64,000 bases of DNA, taken from assembly GCF_019175385.1 (NCBI RefSeq), contig NC_083337.1:165801713-165865712 (forward strand), written 5' to 3'. Origin of the DNA: Lycium barbarum (Eukaryota; Streptophyta; Magnoliopsida; Solanales; Solanaceae). The notes under the pieces were generated by a model, which ran no database searches, had not been told where the DNA came from, and saw only the letters and a list, made by a program, of their open reading frames with translations. The position numbers were made by a program, and so were the translations under genes. Positions 12,348-23,709 of the stretch are shown here, one piece after another; positions within the stretch are counted from its first letter, which is position 1; each line of letters starts with the position of its first letter.

Positions 12348-13870
12348 CATGGGAATTGGAAATCTTAAAGTTCTGGTTTGAAATTGTTAATGGACTTAAT
12401 TCAACCTAGCAATTGGGAAAAGCAATCGACGCAGAACAAAGTAAACTGTAATAGAGATGTTGTGGCTTGAGAAAAAGAAAAAGAGGCTCAAAAAAGCCAA
12501 ATTTCAGGATTAAAGATACATGTGAATGTTGGCCAAAACTCCGCCACGATCAACTTTACATAGATATATAAATATAGATTTTAATGTCAAAACCCCTCGA
12601 AAAAGCAGCAACACATCAGAATGTAGGAAGAGAAAGAAAACTTAGATAAAAAGTAATGATATGAGAAATCTGAAAGATAGATCTTCCGATCATTATAATG
12701 TTGCTTGTAAAAAGTCATTTTTTGATTATTCAATGGCGCTAGCATGTTAAATCAATAACTTGTTCACAAATCAAAACATAAAAGAGTCGAGCAAGAAATA
12801 ATAATAGAGCCCTACAAATTACTAAAAAAATGAAATTGTAATATAGGCTAAACTCGAACCCACAAAACCATAATCAATATTTATAAATAGTATTTTTGAA
12901 CTTTGTAAATGTGAATGATACAATTGAACGATCAATTCAAGGGTCTAAAATAATAACGGGCTCGCATCTGTTGAGTTGATTTTGAGTCATTCCCTGAAGT
13001 TGTGTCTCTAAAAAGAATTTCTTCGGACACTTCGCGGGTTTCAAAATCTGCACACACCATGTTTTTTTTTCTTTTTTTTTTTTTGTCAAATGCAGGTTGA
13101 CATATGAAAGAAATTCAAATGGAGAGATGAAAAGCAGAGAATAGTAGCAAGTAGAATGTGACACAACAATTTGATTTGTCAAACAGTGAATATCGAATAA
13201 TAATAAATCAAAGAGACCAAAAGCAGGGAAATAATGTTACTCCATTAAATTGCAACTATGGGAAGAAGTTCCTCTCAACAGTGTCATATATATGGTTTTT
13301 CTAGCACTATGATTTGGTACAAAGTTTTTCTAGAGAATGGTTAGTGGTGAATAAAAAAAAAAAAAGATTAGGAGACTGCCCTGTATTCTGAGAGGAACTT
13401 ATAAGGTGAATTGGGGATTTTAACAAACTAAATATACTAATTAAACCAATTAACATGAAGCTCTGTACCTTCGGATTTTTCTCAAAGACGATAAACTTGT
13501 TCTCCGCTATTAATTTCTTCTCTGCCTTTGCTGCTATTGGAATTCAAAATCTCAAAGTTTTGGTTTGAAACGGCGCGACAGATGGACGAAATTCTTTTCT
13601 GTTTTCGTGAAAGTTGATGTAATCTAGCATGAATTTTTTAAGAAATTGAAGACGCAGGGTTTCGATTGAGGGTTTTTGGCAGCGTGAGGGACGGTGGGAA
13701 AAGAGATTTTAATTTGTTTATGGGGGAATAAGGTAAAGCTGGTAGAGGTTTTTTTTCCCGGTCGCAACTTTTGGTAATGGGCGAAGCGGTGCTTTTGTTT
13801 GTTGGATTTTTTGTAGCGTTGAAAAATTGTTTTTTTCTTCAAAAATCTGTAAAAAAGGATAAGTAGTAAT
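12348..13870. other. Two diverged copies of a gene-start-like sequence
   Basis: The sequence flanking the solo LTR (8375-8390 joined to 12343-12400) and the sequence at 13510-13575 are related: both read TTTCTTCTCTGCC, then CTGC, GGAATT, CAAAATCTCAAAG or a near match, and GGTTTGAAA. A second match is GACGCAG at about 12430 and 13651. On the minus strand the first copy contains ATGGCAGTCGAGGCAGAGAA, a plausible start; the second has ATA at the ATG position. The copy at 13.5 kb is followed upstream by AAAACCCTCAATCGAAACCC, typical of a plant 5' leader. I read this as an old local duplication of a gene's 5' end; the protein is unknown. Confidence 0.35.
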
Positions 13871-15116
13871 TCTGTGATTATGTGCTGCCACGTCAGCGGG
13901 CCTTTGGCCTGCTTATATATATATATATATATGATATGATATGATTAAACTAAAAAATGAATGCATATTTAATATACGTTTTCCCCTCTATTTCATATTC
14001 ATTGTTTTCCCTCATTTTATTCATGTACGTGCTATTGAAATAATGATGGGCAATTAAAGTTGCAATAAAAGGATTATCCATACTCTTCATCTTCACAACC
14101 AAGCGTTTATCACAATTTCATGCCTGGCAGAAACAATATATATACTCCCCAAATAGAATGGTTTATTTGAGCATAGGATCAGATATGCGAGAACTTCGCC
14201 AATGCTTCAAGAGAGTCTTCTATCATTTTCGTAGTTGCAATGAGTAACATAAGGTTTATTTAATCTTTTATCTCTTTCACTCAGAAAAATCAGGATCTTA
14301 TATGATTTGCTTTAAAATTACTGTAAAACATGAATCATTTGTCTCTTTCACTTTTTGAACTAACGGGTTTAAGTGATTTGCTTTAAATCTACTGTAATAC
14401 ATGAATGGAGAGCATTTTCATTCTAATATAGTTGTCTTGAATGTTGCCTCTTATTGTGAATGATATTGGCATGAAGGGCATGTTTGGAGGTATTGTTATG
14501 GCGAATGGGCTTGGACCAGTATTGGGAAAGCAGTACAACACTAAATTAAGTGGCTGTGTTTGGAATCTGAGTTGATAAATAGCGATTTGTGGGAGAAAAA
14601 TAAGTTATGCCTATTGTTTAGTCAAGAGCTTGTTTCTCCTCTCCTCCCTTCTCCCGTATCTGTATTCTCCATCTCTCTGTTATCCTCTGTTAGTATTTCA
14701 CTGTTATATTTCTACTGCTTTGGTTTAATCGTGCAAGCTTCCATTGTAATAGTTAGTTCAAGTTTTCAATCAAAGGAATTAGTTCCTTGTACTACCAAAA
14801 ACTTCAACCCCAAAGGGAGATGAGCCCATGGGATTCTATGTTTTCTTCCCACAACACACTCTTATTACAACTAGCGAACACATCAAAAGCTGATATAAAG
14901 CTTTCCTAATATAATGGGTTATTAAAATGGATTCCCACTCTTCCATTAAATATTCTCCAGCCTGTGACACTTTGTGCTTAGATTTCACTCTAAACCACAC
15001 CTATTGATGAATGTCAAGCCAGAAAGTCACATGTTTCTCTATATGAAATCACCACCCGATGCTCATTTTTTTTGTTTTGTTTTGACAACAAGCACCTGAT
15101 GCCCACTTCTTTATCA
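13871..15116. other. Intergenic DNA downstream of the RCL1 copy
   Basis: Contains a (TA)n microsatellite at about 13,913-13,932 and AT-rich DNA. A short open stretch near 14,475-14,560 on the plus strand has coding-like composition, but no protein is recognised. RCL1 3' untranslated sequence probably lies just below 15,117 on the minus strand; no polyadenylation signal could be assigned with confidence. Confidence 0.35.
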
Positions 15117-15911
15117 TTATGATACTTTCCTGGATAAATTCTGAAATCCAGAGCCAAGACACATGAGATTGACAGTTCCTGTGGAGGCATCAGGGTTCAT
15201 GAAAAATTTAACACCTAAAAAGTCTCTGATGTGCCTTAATGCTTCTATTCCATAGGGTGACAGCTTCCCAACTCGAACTTCTAAAACATCTTTCGGACAC
15301 AAGGCACATAGAAGAAACAGCAGTCCCTGTTAATAATAAACAAACAAGATTGTTGACCAGGAATCCATGGAACGAGAGAGAGCATTAAAGTAGAAATCCT
15401 TGTTATTTTCAGCCCTAAATCGTGCTTAGCTAGGCAATGTTTATGAATGGGGGAGAGAAGCTTGTTCCAGGATTCACTGTGAAGTACTCATAAGCCCATC
15501 ATAATCACTTGTTGAAGCACCACACAAGCAGGTAAAATAGGAAAAGGCCAAGTCCGGAATGCTGATAACTGTATAATAGGACTCAGCAGAGGTTCATACA
15601 GAGATGCAAAAGTAAAAGACAAGACAGATTTTCATGTAGAACGTTGAAGGAGCCTGATATGATCAGCTAGATAGAATTCACGAAGAGGATTAACGTACCT
15701 GATGTGTTGAATCAACTACTCCCCCCTGTTTTATTTCCGCAAGTAGTGCAGAAGCAATTTGCTTGCCAACTTCCTCAGCAGGGATCAGATCTTTCCTATC
15801 ATCCTCTAGGTCAGCATCATCTTCTCCTTTTGCATAAGAAACTGCAGTATCAGCAGATATAACACAACCAGATGTAGTCTCCACCACTAGAGAAATTCCA
15901 TAGCCAGGTGA

Positions 15912-15916
15912 CCTGC
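15912..15916. repeat. Left target-site duplication CCTGC of the 7.8-kb retrotransposon
   Basis: CCTGC here is repeated at 23710-23714. On the RCL1 strand it reads GCAGG, that is the splice acceptor AG plus the first base of the following exon. If the terminal A at 15917 is counted as target, the match is 6 bp (CCTGCA). Confidence 0.85.
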
Positions 15917-18670
15917 AGTTATATCCTGCATTTTCGAACGTCGAATTATTTGTAAGCTGAGGTGGGGCCCACACATCAATATTTTTTTTGGGACATGTGA
16001 AAAGTTATATGAATCGTATATGTAAAGTTAAACACAACCCGTGAAGGGCCCTGGGGCCAAATCAAAGTGGAAGCCCTCCAAACGAATATTTTTAAGAAAA
16101 CGTTTTCGGATGACCTGACTTGGAGGGGCAAAAACGGCATTATAAGTTTAGCATTTGGGAAAATTCCCAGTGATAAAAGTTGTAGATAATTGAAATAGCT
16201 TTCCAACGGTAGGTTGTGGGCTCCCAGGCGACGTCGGTACAAGGAGATATGGACATTTTAAGGCGGAAAGGTCAAGCTGGGCAGTGAAATGGGCCCAACC
16301 CGATTCCAATCCGGGTCAGGCCCATTTCCTTATTATTTAAGAGAGTTTTCAGCCTCCTCCTCCACATTTCAGATCAGAAAAGATCCAGAAAATTCCATTA
16401 GAGAGAGAGAGAAAACTTCAAGGCTAAGAAGGTCATTTTGATCAAAATCCGAGCTCCGAATCCCGAAGCTCATGAAGAGAAAAACGTTGTACGTTGCGTT
16501 GCCTTCAATTTGAGATAAATATTGGTCTTGGGGGATGAAATTTTCGTGGTGGATCTTCTGATAAGGTATTTATAAAATTCCTTTTATGTTATTAAAGTGT
16601 TTATTTAGAGTTTTAACGAATTAGAACGGAGAAAACAACATTATAAACTCGTTTGTTGTTTTGTTGAGATTTATGGGTGAGGGGCTGTTTTAATTGAAAT
16701 TGATGGACTGATTTGAATTAATATTTTGGTTGTTTTAATCATGGATTATGTGAGGAGAGTGAAGGAACTTAATGGTTATTAAGTTGTTGTAGGAAAACAT
16801 ACAACTTTGTTATGGTTTATGTAAAAATGGAAATGAAAGTATCAAGAGGAAAATTATGATTATTGTGGATGAATTTGGAAGATGGAAATGTATAATGAAC
16901 TTGTATGTTGAAGGTTAGGAAAAATTGGAAAAGTAGTGGCTTAATGGAAAGTTTGAATGTTCGCATACCTTATGAATATTGGGTGAAAATGGTATGGATG
17001 CTTCCGATGTATGTTGTAATGAATTTGGTGGGTGATGAATATCAAAATAACAAGTTTGGTTCGGAAATGTAAGTTTGAAACGAAAGATGTGTCATTATGC
17101 CGAAACGATGGCTAGTGATGCCATAGTGTGTGTTTTAATGTCTGTTGTTGTTTTTGCTGTTGTTCTGGGTTGTTGTGTAGTGAATTGAGCCGAGCTAAGT
17201 CTCGGGGATGTCTTATATACAGAGGAAATGCTGCCGAAATTTCGGTAGGCAAACATGTGTTAAGTTGGATTATTGAAAAGTTTGAAACTAACAAATGGTA
17301 AACTTGACCATTTCTAGATTTTGGACGAGATTGGGATTGACGCCAAGCGAGCGTAAGGCTCTATCTAGGTATGTGAAGCATTTCCCTTTGTTCCTAGGCA
17401 TGTTCTGGATGTGATAGGCTCGGCCGCGAGCCTTAAGTACGACTCCGTTCCCCGGAATTCGAGACGGAAAACCACTCCAATTCCTTCAATTCAATTGAAG
17501 CTATTTTCTTACAAATTGCCTTTAAAGTGAGTTTTTGTACAAAATTTCCCTAAACGGAGTCGGAACACTTCCAAACGATTATGGATGACCTCATAAGGTC
17601 TATTAGCGATAATTTACATATGTTTCCTCGAGTTGGTCCGAGGCGGGCCCGCAAGGCCCGATATCTTCTGTAATACTTTAAATACTTCCGTTTTATCCGA
17701 TTTTCTCAGAAACCATCTGAACTATTATTTTGATTATGATACAACTATTTTTATGAAATTCTTATAAAATAACCTCTGAACATCTGAGAATCCGATTCTG
17801 ATAATAATCTGTCGTGCCTTCCCAAGTAGGATATAGGCGCGTACTATGCATACTATCCGTATACTCTGATTTTGGCTCGCCGTTTGGCACCCTTTAGTCT
17901 GATTGAGTCTGTATGTATGTGGTTTCCCATGGATCTGTTCGTGGCTGTCTCAATGCATTCCTTCACTGCGTCCCGGGCCAGGTTCTGTTATCGTGCATAT
18001 TTCTCTGCATTGTTCACCGCGTCCCTCGGCGTACGGGCCGGGATCTGTATGTCTGTATGATACTATGATCTGTGTATGGGGATGGCGGCCAGGATGGCAT
18101 ATGATCTGATCTGATTCTGTCTGTCCACCGCGTCCCGTACTAAGAGGGCCGGGTTCTGTTTACCGCGCCCCCAGACAGGGCCGGGATCTGTATGTCTGTA
18201 TGCATGTGCCATTAGTATGTATATAAGCACATGCCTCTGTATGATTCTGTATGATTCAGTATGATTCTGCACTACTCTGCATGCATAATTCTATCAGGTA
18301 TACTTCTATCTATCCGTCTGAACTACGACTATGTCTGTATGTCCGTATGGATTCCGATTCTGTACGCCTGTATGGATACTGATCCTGCTCATCTGTCCGG
18401 ATTATGATTCCGTCTGTCTGTCTGAACCATGATTCTGTTTATCTGTATGGACCACGATTCTGTATGTTAGCCTTATCGGCTTATCTGTAAATGTCTGCAT
18501 GTTCAGGTATATATATATATATGTTTGCGCGCGTGCCGTATCTGTATCGGCCTACTTCTGTAATATCCGTTTGAAAAAAAAAATCTGTACGATACGAAAT
18601 TCGGTCAGGTAGGTATGTACGGGTACCCAGCTAGGGTGCCAGTCGCGGCCCACGGGGTTGGGTCGTGACA
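15917..18670 (+). repeat. Left (5') LTR of the 7.8-kb retrotransposon
   Basis: Matches 20956-23709 almost throughout. It ends GGGTTGGGTCGTGACA. The first base is A where the right LTR has T (AGTTATATCC against TGTTATATCC), so this copy lacks the terminal TG. The segment 17,870-18,480 is rich in CTGTATG/GATTCTG words. The (TA)n at about 18,507-18,522 is two bases longer than in the right LTR. Confidence 0.92.
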
Positions 18671-18674
18671 GAAG

Positions 18675-18686
18675 TGGTATCAGAGC
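18675..18686 (+). other. Primer-binding site
   Basis: TGGTATCAGAGC is complementary to the 3' end of initiator methionine tRNA, the usual primer of plant LTR retrotransposons. It starts 4 bases after the LTR end. Confidence 0.9.
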
Positions 18687-20931
18687 GGTTAGTCCTCGGA
18701 ATGTCTACAGGCCGTGTCTAGTAGAGTCTTGTTTATCGATGTGTTGTGCACCACATCTATAAACAGGAAGTTATAGGGCATCTAGGATGTTACCCTTCTT
18801 TGAATCTTAGATCATGCGATAGAGCCAGCTGTAGGATATGAATTCCATTCGACTAACTTTTAATTTCAGCCAAAGGACGACATCGACAGAAGGCAATGGC
18901 TGATGATATTGGAGGCCGCACAGTACTCAGGTAAGCAATAATATGAAAGCTGTGTGTCGGAGAAGTTGTTTGATGTGTGGTAGAAATATAAAGTTGAAGA
19001 TTGAACAGAAAAGTGAACAGGAAGGAGCCTCCGATGTTGTTCGAGTTGGGCATGTGAGGTAAGCCTCGACATCTGTATAATTTTATCTGTAATTGTTAGC
19101 CCCGTGTGGCTACGAGACGACATGATATGATGTATATATATGCGTATATGTGTTGGCCCTGTGAGGCATGGTTGGTATTTCTTGTGTACAGGTTTCGGAT
19201 AGTAAGAAATACAGAGGAACCTCTGCCCAAATTTTTTTCCATAGATATGGAAGTAAATATATATAAAGTAAGTACAAACAGGTTCCGCGATACTTGTCAG
19301 AATTTAGTTTTCTTCTGTCGGTGGTTGGAGAGCACCTTATGGTGATATTTTATCAGATTTCATCGACTATTTGGCGACGGAATTCGTGGGACGAAGACTT
19401 AAATCTGTGGCCTGTCTGTAATTGTATGTATATGTGTATGAAAGTGAATATCGGAGATTCAGAAAGGCAATATGGTAATTGTGCAACTTAGCCGGGGGTG
19501 GGACCCGCTACAAAAATTTTCCGAAAATTTGCTAAGACCCCGATTTGCCCTAAAATTATGTGACAAAGGTCCTGCAGGGCAATTGACGAAATTATATCAG
19601 CCCTAACGCGTCAAAATGCATGAAAGTTTCGGGGTTAAGCGTGCTCAAGCCAGAGCAATTCTGGGATGGGTGACCCCCCTGGGAAGTAATGCAAAATTTT
19701 GCACAAGTGTAAGTATGATAGATATAAATGAAAATTTGGGGTAATCTAAAGGAAAAGAGAATGTGTGGAGTAATTAGTGCCCTTACAGAAGTCGCGCAGA
19801 CTGATGCAGACTAAATGGGCGGAAATAAAAAGGTGCAATACCGCTCGGGAAATTGAGCGGATTCGAGTAACCGTCAGAGTCGTTCGCCAGTAAGATATTA
19901 GTAAAGATATATGTATGTGTGTATGTGTGTGTATGATTTTTGTCTGGTACCCATATGGATCACGAGCCGAGTCCCGGCAACTAAAATTGTGATAGACGAA
20001 AGGTTTCACTAAGCCGAATACATGAAGCGAAGCAGGGACGACGACCTGAATGTTGTCAAGGGGTAGAAAAGCCCCGATTACATTATAATTTAGTCTGGTA
20101 TGACGATGTCTGAACAAGAAAATGAGTATGGATGGTAGGAAAGATGAAAGATAAGAAGTGTGAATAAGCGGAATCTCTGAAAGAGTCGATAAGCGACACG
20201 TAAGACGATTTGTACGACAACTTGGCAAACAAGTTTCCAGTGAAGGAAAATTTTTATAAATCACTGGAGCCTTAATAGGAGTGATCTGACTCTAATTCAG
20301 ATTCTATCCGTTATACTTCTACACTTCCGATTCTGACAAGGCTCCGCCTATTACGCTTCTGTACTTCTGAACTCGATTATGTTCCCATCTGATAAATCTT
20401 TGCACATCCGATTCTGAATCTGTTTCTGGTTGACATACCTCTGTATGATTAACTCTGATTGCGAATCTGCCTAACACACCTCTGTATTTCTGACTCTGGA
20501 TATGAATCCGTCTGATATGCCTCTGTACGTCTGATCTTGATCACGCGTTTGTCTGATACATCTCCGTATGTCTGATTTTAATTACGACTCTGTATGATAC
20601 ATTTCTGTACGTCTGATTCTGATTTCGAATCTGTCTGATACCTCTTTGTACGTCTGACTCCGATCTCATGTTTGTCCGACATACTTCCGTACATCTGGCT
20701 TCGACTATGAATCTGTCCGATATGCTTTTGTGCGTCTGGCTCTAGTTATGAACCTGTTTGATGTAACGTGAAATTATGATAACGTTGTAAGGAACCGAGA
20801 AGTGTGACAAGAGGTGAAAGATACTGATAGCAATCGTAACGTTGAAAGGAATTTTGAAAGAAAGGAAGGAACCTCCCCGAAGTGTCACGAGGCCCCCTAA
20901 GGTCAATCGAACATTCGAGGACGAATGTTCT

Positions 20932-20955
20932 AAAGGGGGGGGGGGGGGGGGAGAA
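20932..20955 (+). other. Polypurine tract with a 17-G run
   Basis: AAA, then 17 G, then GAGAA-type purines run directly into the right LTR. This is the expected site for plus-strand DNA priming in reverse transcription. The G run is unusually long and may be a sequencing or assembly weak point. Confidence 0.8.
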
Positions 20956-23709
20956 TGTTATATCCTGCATTTTCGAACGTCGAATTATTTGTAAGCTGAG
21001 GTGGGGCCCACACATCAATATTTTTTTTGGGACATGTGAAAAGTTATATGAATCGTATATGTAAAGTTAAACACAACCCGTGAAGGGCCCTGGGGCCAAA
21101 TCAAAGTGGAAGCCCTCCAAACGAATATTTTTAAGAAAACGTTTTCGGATGACCTGACTTGGAGGGGCAAAAACGGCATTATAAGTTTAGCATTTGGGAA
21201 AATGCCCAGTGATAAAAGTTGTAGATAATTGAAATAGCTTTCCAACGGTAGGTCGTGGGCTCCCAGGCCACGTCGGTACAAGGAGATATGGACATTTTAA
21301 GGCGGAAAGGTCAAGCTGGGCAGTGAAATGGGCCCAACCCGATTCCAATCCGGGTCAGGCCCATTTCCTTATTATTTAAGAGAGTTTTCAGCCTCCTCCT
21401 CCACATTTCAGATCAGAAAAGATCCAGAAAATTCCATTAGAGAGAGAGAGAAAACTTCAAGGCTAAGAAGGTCATTTTGATCAAAATCCGAGCTCCGAAT
21501 CCCGAAGCTCATGAAGAGAAAAACGTTGTACGTTGTGTTGCCTTCAATTTGAGATAAATATTGGTCTTGGGGGATGAAATTTTCGTGGTGGATCTTCTGA
21601 TAAGGTATTTATAAAATTCCTTTTATGTTATTAAAGTGTTTATTTAGAGTTTTAACGAATTAGAACGGAGAAAACAACATTATAAACTCGTTTGTTGTTT
21701 TGTTGAGATTTATGGGTGAGGGGCTGTTTTAATTGAAATTGATGGACTGATTTGAATTAATATTTTGGTTGTTTTAATCATGGATTATGTGAGGAGAGTG
21801 AAGGAACTTAATGGTTATTAAGTTGTTGTAGGAAAACATACAACTTTGTTATGGTTTATGTAAAAATGGAAATGAAAGTATCAAGAGGAAAATTATGATT
21901 ATTGTGGATGAATTTGGAAGATGGAAATGTATAATGAACTTGTATGTTGAAGGTTAGGAAAAATTGGAAAAGTAGTGGCTTAATGGAAAGTTTGAATGTT
22001 CGCATACCTTATGAATATTGGGTGAAAATGGTATGGATGCTTCCGATGTATGTTGTAATGAATTTGGTGGGTGATGAATATCAAAATAACAAGTTTGGTT
22101 CGGAAATGTAAGTTTGAAACGAAAGATGTGTCGTTATGCCGAAACGATGGCTAGTGATGCCATAGTGTGTGTTTTAATGTCTGTTGTTGTTTTTGCTGTT
22201 GTTCTGGGTTGTTGTGTAGTGAATTGAGCCGAGCTAAGTCTCGGGGATGTCTTATATACAGAGGAAATGCTGCCGAAATTTCGGTAGGCAAACATGTGTT
22301 AAGTTGGATTATTGAAAAGTTTGAAACTAACAAATGGTAAACTTGACCATTTCTAGATTTTGGACGAGATTGGGATTGACGCCAAGCGAGCGTAAGGCTC
22401 TATCTAGGTATGTGAAGCATTTCCCTTTGTTCCTAGGCATGTTCTGGATGTGATAGGCTCGGCCGCGAGCCTTAAGTACGACTCCGTTCCCCGGAATTCG
22501 AGACGGAAAACCACTCCAATTCCTTCAATTCAATTGAAGCTATTTTCTTACAAATTGCCTTTAAAGTGGGTTTTTGTACAAAATTTCCCTAAACGGAGTC
22601 GGAACACTTCCAAACGATTATGGATGACCTCATAAGGTCTATTAGCGATAATTTACATATGTTTCCTCGAGTTGGTCCGAGGCGGGCCCGCAAGGCCCGA
22701 TATCTTCTGTAATACTTTAAATACTTCCGTTTTATCCGATTTTCTCAGAAACCATCTGAACTATTATTTTGATTATGATACAACTATTTTTATGAAATTC
22801 TTATAAAATAACCTCTGAACATCTGAGAATCCGATTCTGATAATAATCTGTCGTGCCTTCCCAAGTAGGATATAGGCGCGTACTATGCATACTATCCGTA
22901 TACTCTGATTTTGGCTCGCCGTTTGGCACCCTTTAGTCTGATTGAGTCTGTATGTATGTGGTTTCCCATGGATCTGTTCGTGGCTGTCTCAATGCATTCC
23001 TTCACTGCGTCCCGGGCCAGGTTCTGTTATCGTGCATATTTCTCTGCATTGTTCACCGCGTCCCTCGGCGTACGGGCCGGGATCTGTATGTCTGTATGAT
23101 ACTATGATCTGTGTATGGGGATGGCGGCCAGGATGGCATATGATCTGATCTGATTCTGTCTGTCCACCGCGTCCCGTACTAAGAGGGCCGGGTTCTGTTT
23201 ACCGCGCCCCCAGACAGGGCCGGGATCTGTATGTCTGTATGCATGTGCCATTAGTATGTATATAAGCACATGCCTCTGTATGATTCTGTATGATTCAGTA
23301 TGATTCTGCACTACTCTGCATGCATAATTCTATCAGGTATACTTCTATCTATCCGTCTGAACTACGACTATGTCTGTATGTCCGTATGGATTCCGATTCT
23401 GTACGCCTGTATGGATACTGATCCTGCTCATCTGTCCGGATTATGATTCCGTCTGTCTGTCTGAACCATGATTCTGTTTATCTGTATGGACCACGATTCT
23501 GTATGTTAGCCTTATCGGCTTATCTGTAAATGTCTGCATGTTCAGGTATATATATATATGTTTGCGCGCGTGCCGTATCTGTATCGGCCTACTTCTGTAA
23601 TATCCGTTTGAAAAAAAAAAAATCTGTACGATACGAAATTCGGTCAGGTAGGTATGTACGGGTACCCAGCTAGGGTGCCAGTCGCGGCCCACGGGGTTGG
23701 GTCGTGACA
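20956..23709 (+). repeat. Right (3') LTR of the 7.8-kb retrotransposon
   Basis: Begins TGTTATATCC and ends GGGTCGTGACA. Near identical to 15917-18670. Followed by CCTGC (23710-23714), the second copy of the target duplication, and then 64 bases of the original RCL1 intron up to the donor at 23778-23777. Confidence 0.92.

Larger units (their letters stand above)
18671..20955 (+). other. Internal region without coding capacity
   Basis: A small segment at 18,870-18,931 is framed by an acceptor-like TTTCAG and a donor-like CAGGTAAGC, so the element's own RNA might be spliced. From about 20,330 to 20,762 the DNA is a degenerate tandem array with a period of about 42 bases, built on CTGTACGTCTGATTCTGAT-like units, roughly ten copies. 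The remainder shows no domain on either strand. Confidence 0.6.
15917..23709 (+). mobile_element. Non-autonomous LTR retrotransposon, recent, 7.8 kb
   Basis: Two 2,754-bp LTRs (15917-18670 and 20956-23709) flank only 2,285 bases of internal DNA. A primer-binding site (TGGTATCAGAGC, matching initiator Met-tRNA) lies 4 bases after the left LTR, and a polypurine tract abuts the right LTR, so the element runs on the plus strand, opposite to RCL1. A CCTGC duplication flanks it. No gag, protease, integrase, reverse transcriptase or RNase H domain is visible; the 172-codon minus-strand open stretch at 19,746-20,264 has no recognisable domain. It must have moved using proteins from another element. 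The long LTRs suggest a Ty3/gypsy-derived, LARD-like element; that placement is an inference. Scanning the two LTRs by eye I saw about six base substitutions and two small length changes in AT and A runs, so insertion was recent. Confidence 0.9.

Noticed and set aside
15690..15974. Reading the RCL1 exon as extending beyond 15912 into the LTR
   Set aside because: The frame stays open into the LTR by chance; conserved residues begin at SPGYG right after the acceptor.
19746..20264. 172-codon open stretch on the minus strand inside the non-autonomous retrotransposon
   Set aside because: No recognisable domain and antisense to the element; composition follows the surrounding repeat.
20330..20762. 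CRISPR-like regularly spaced repeats
   Set aside because: Plant nuclear context, degenerate contiguous 42-bp units without unique spacers: a minisatellite.
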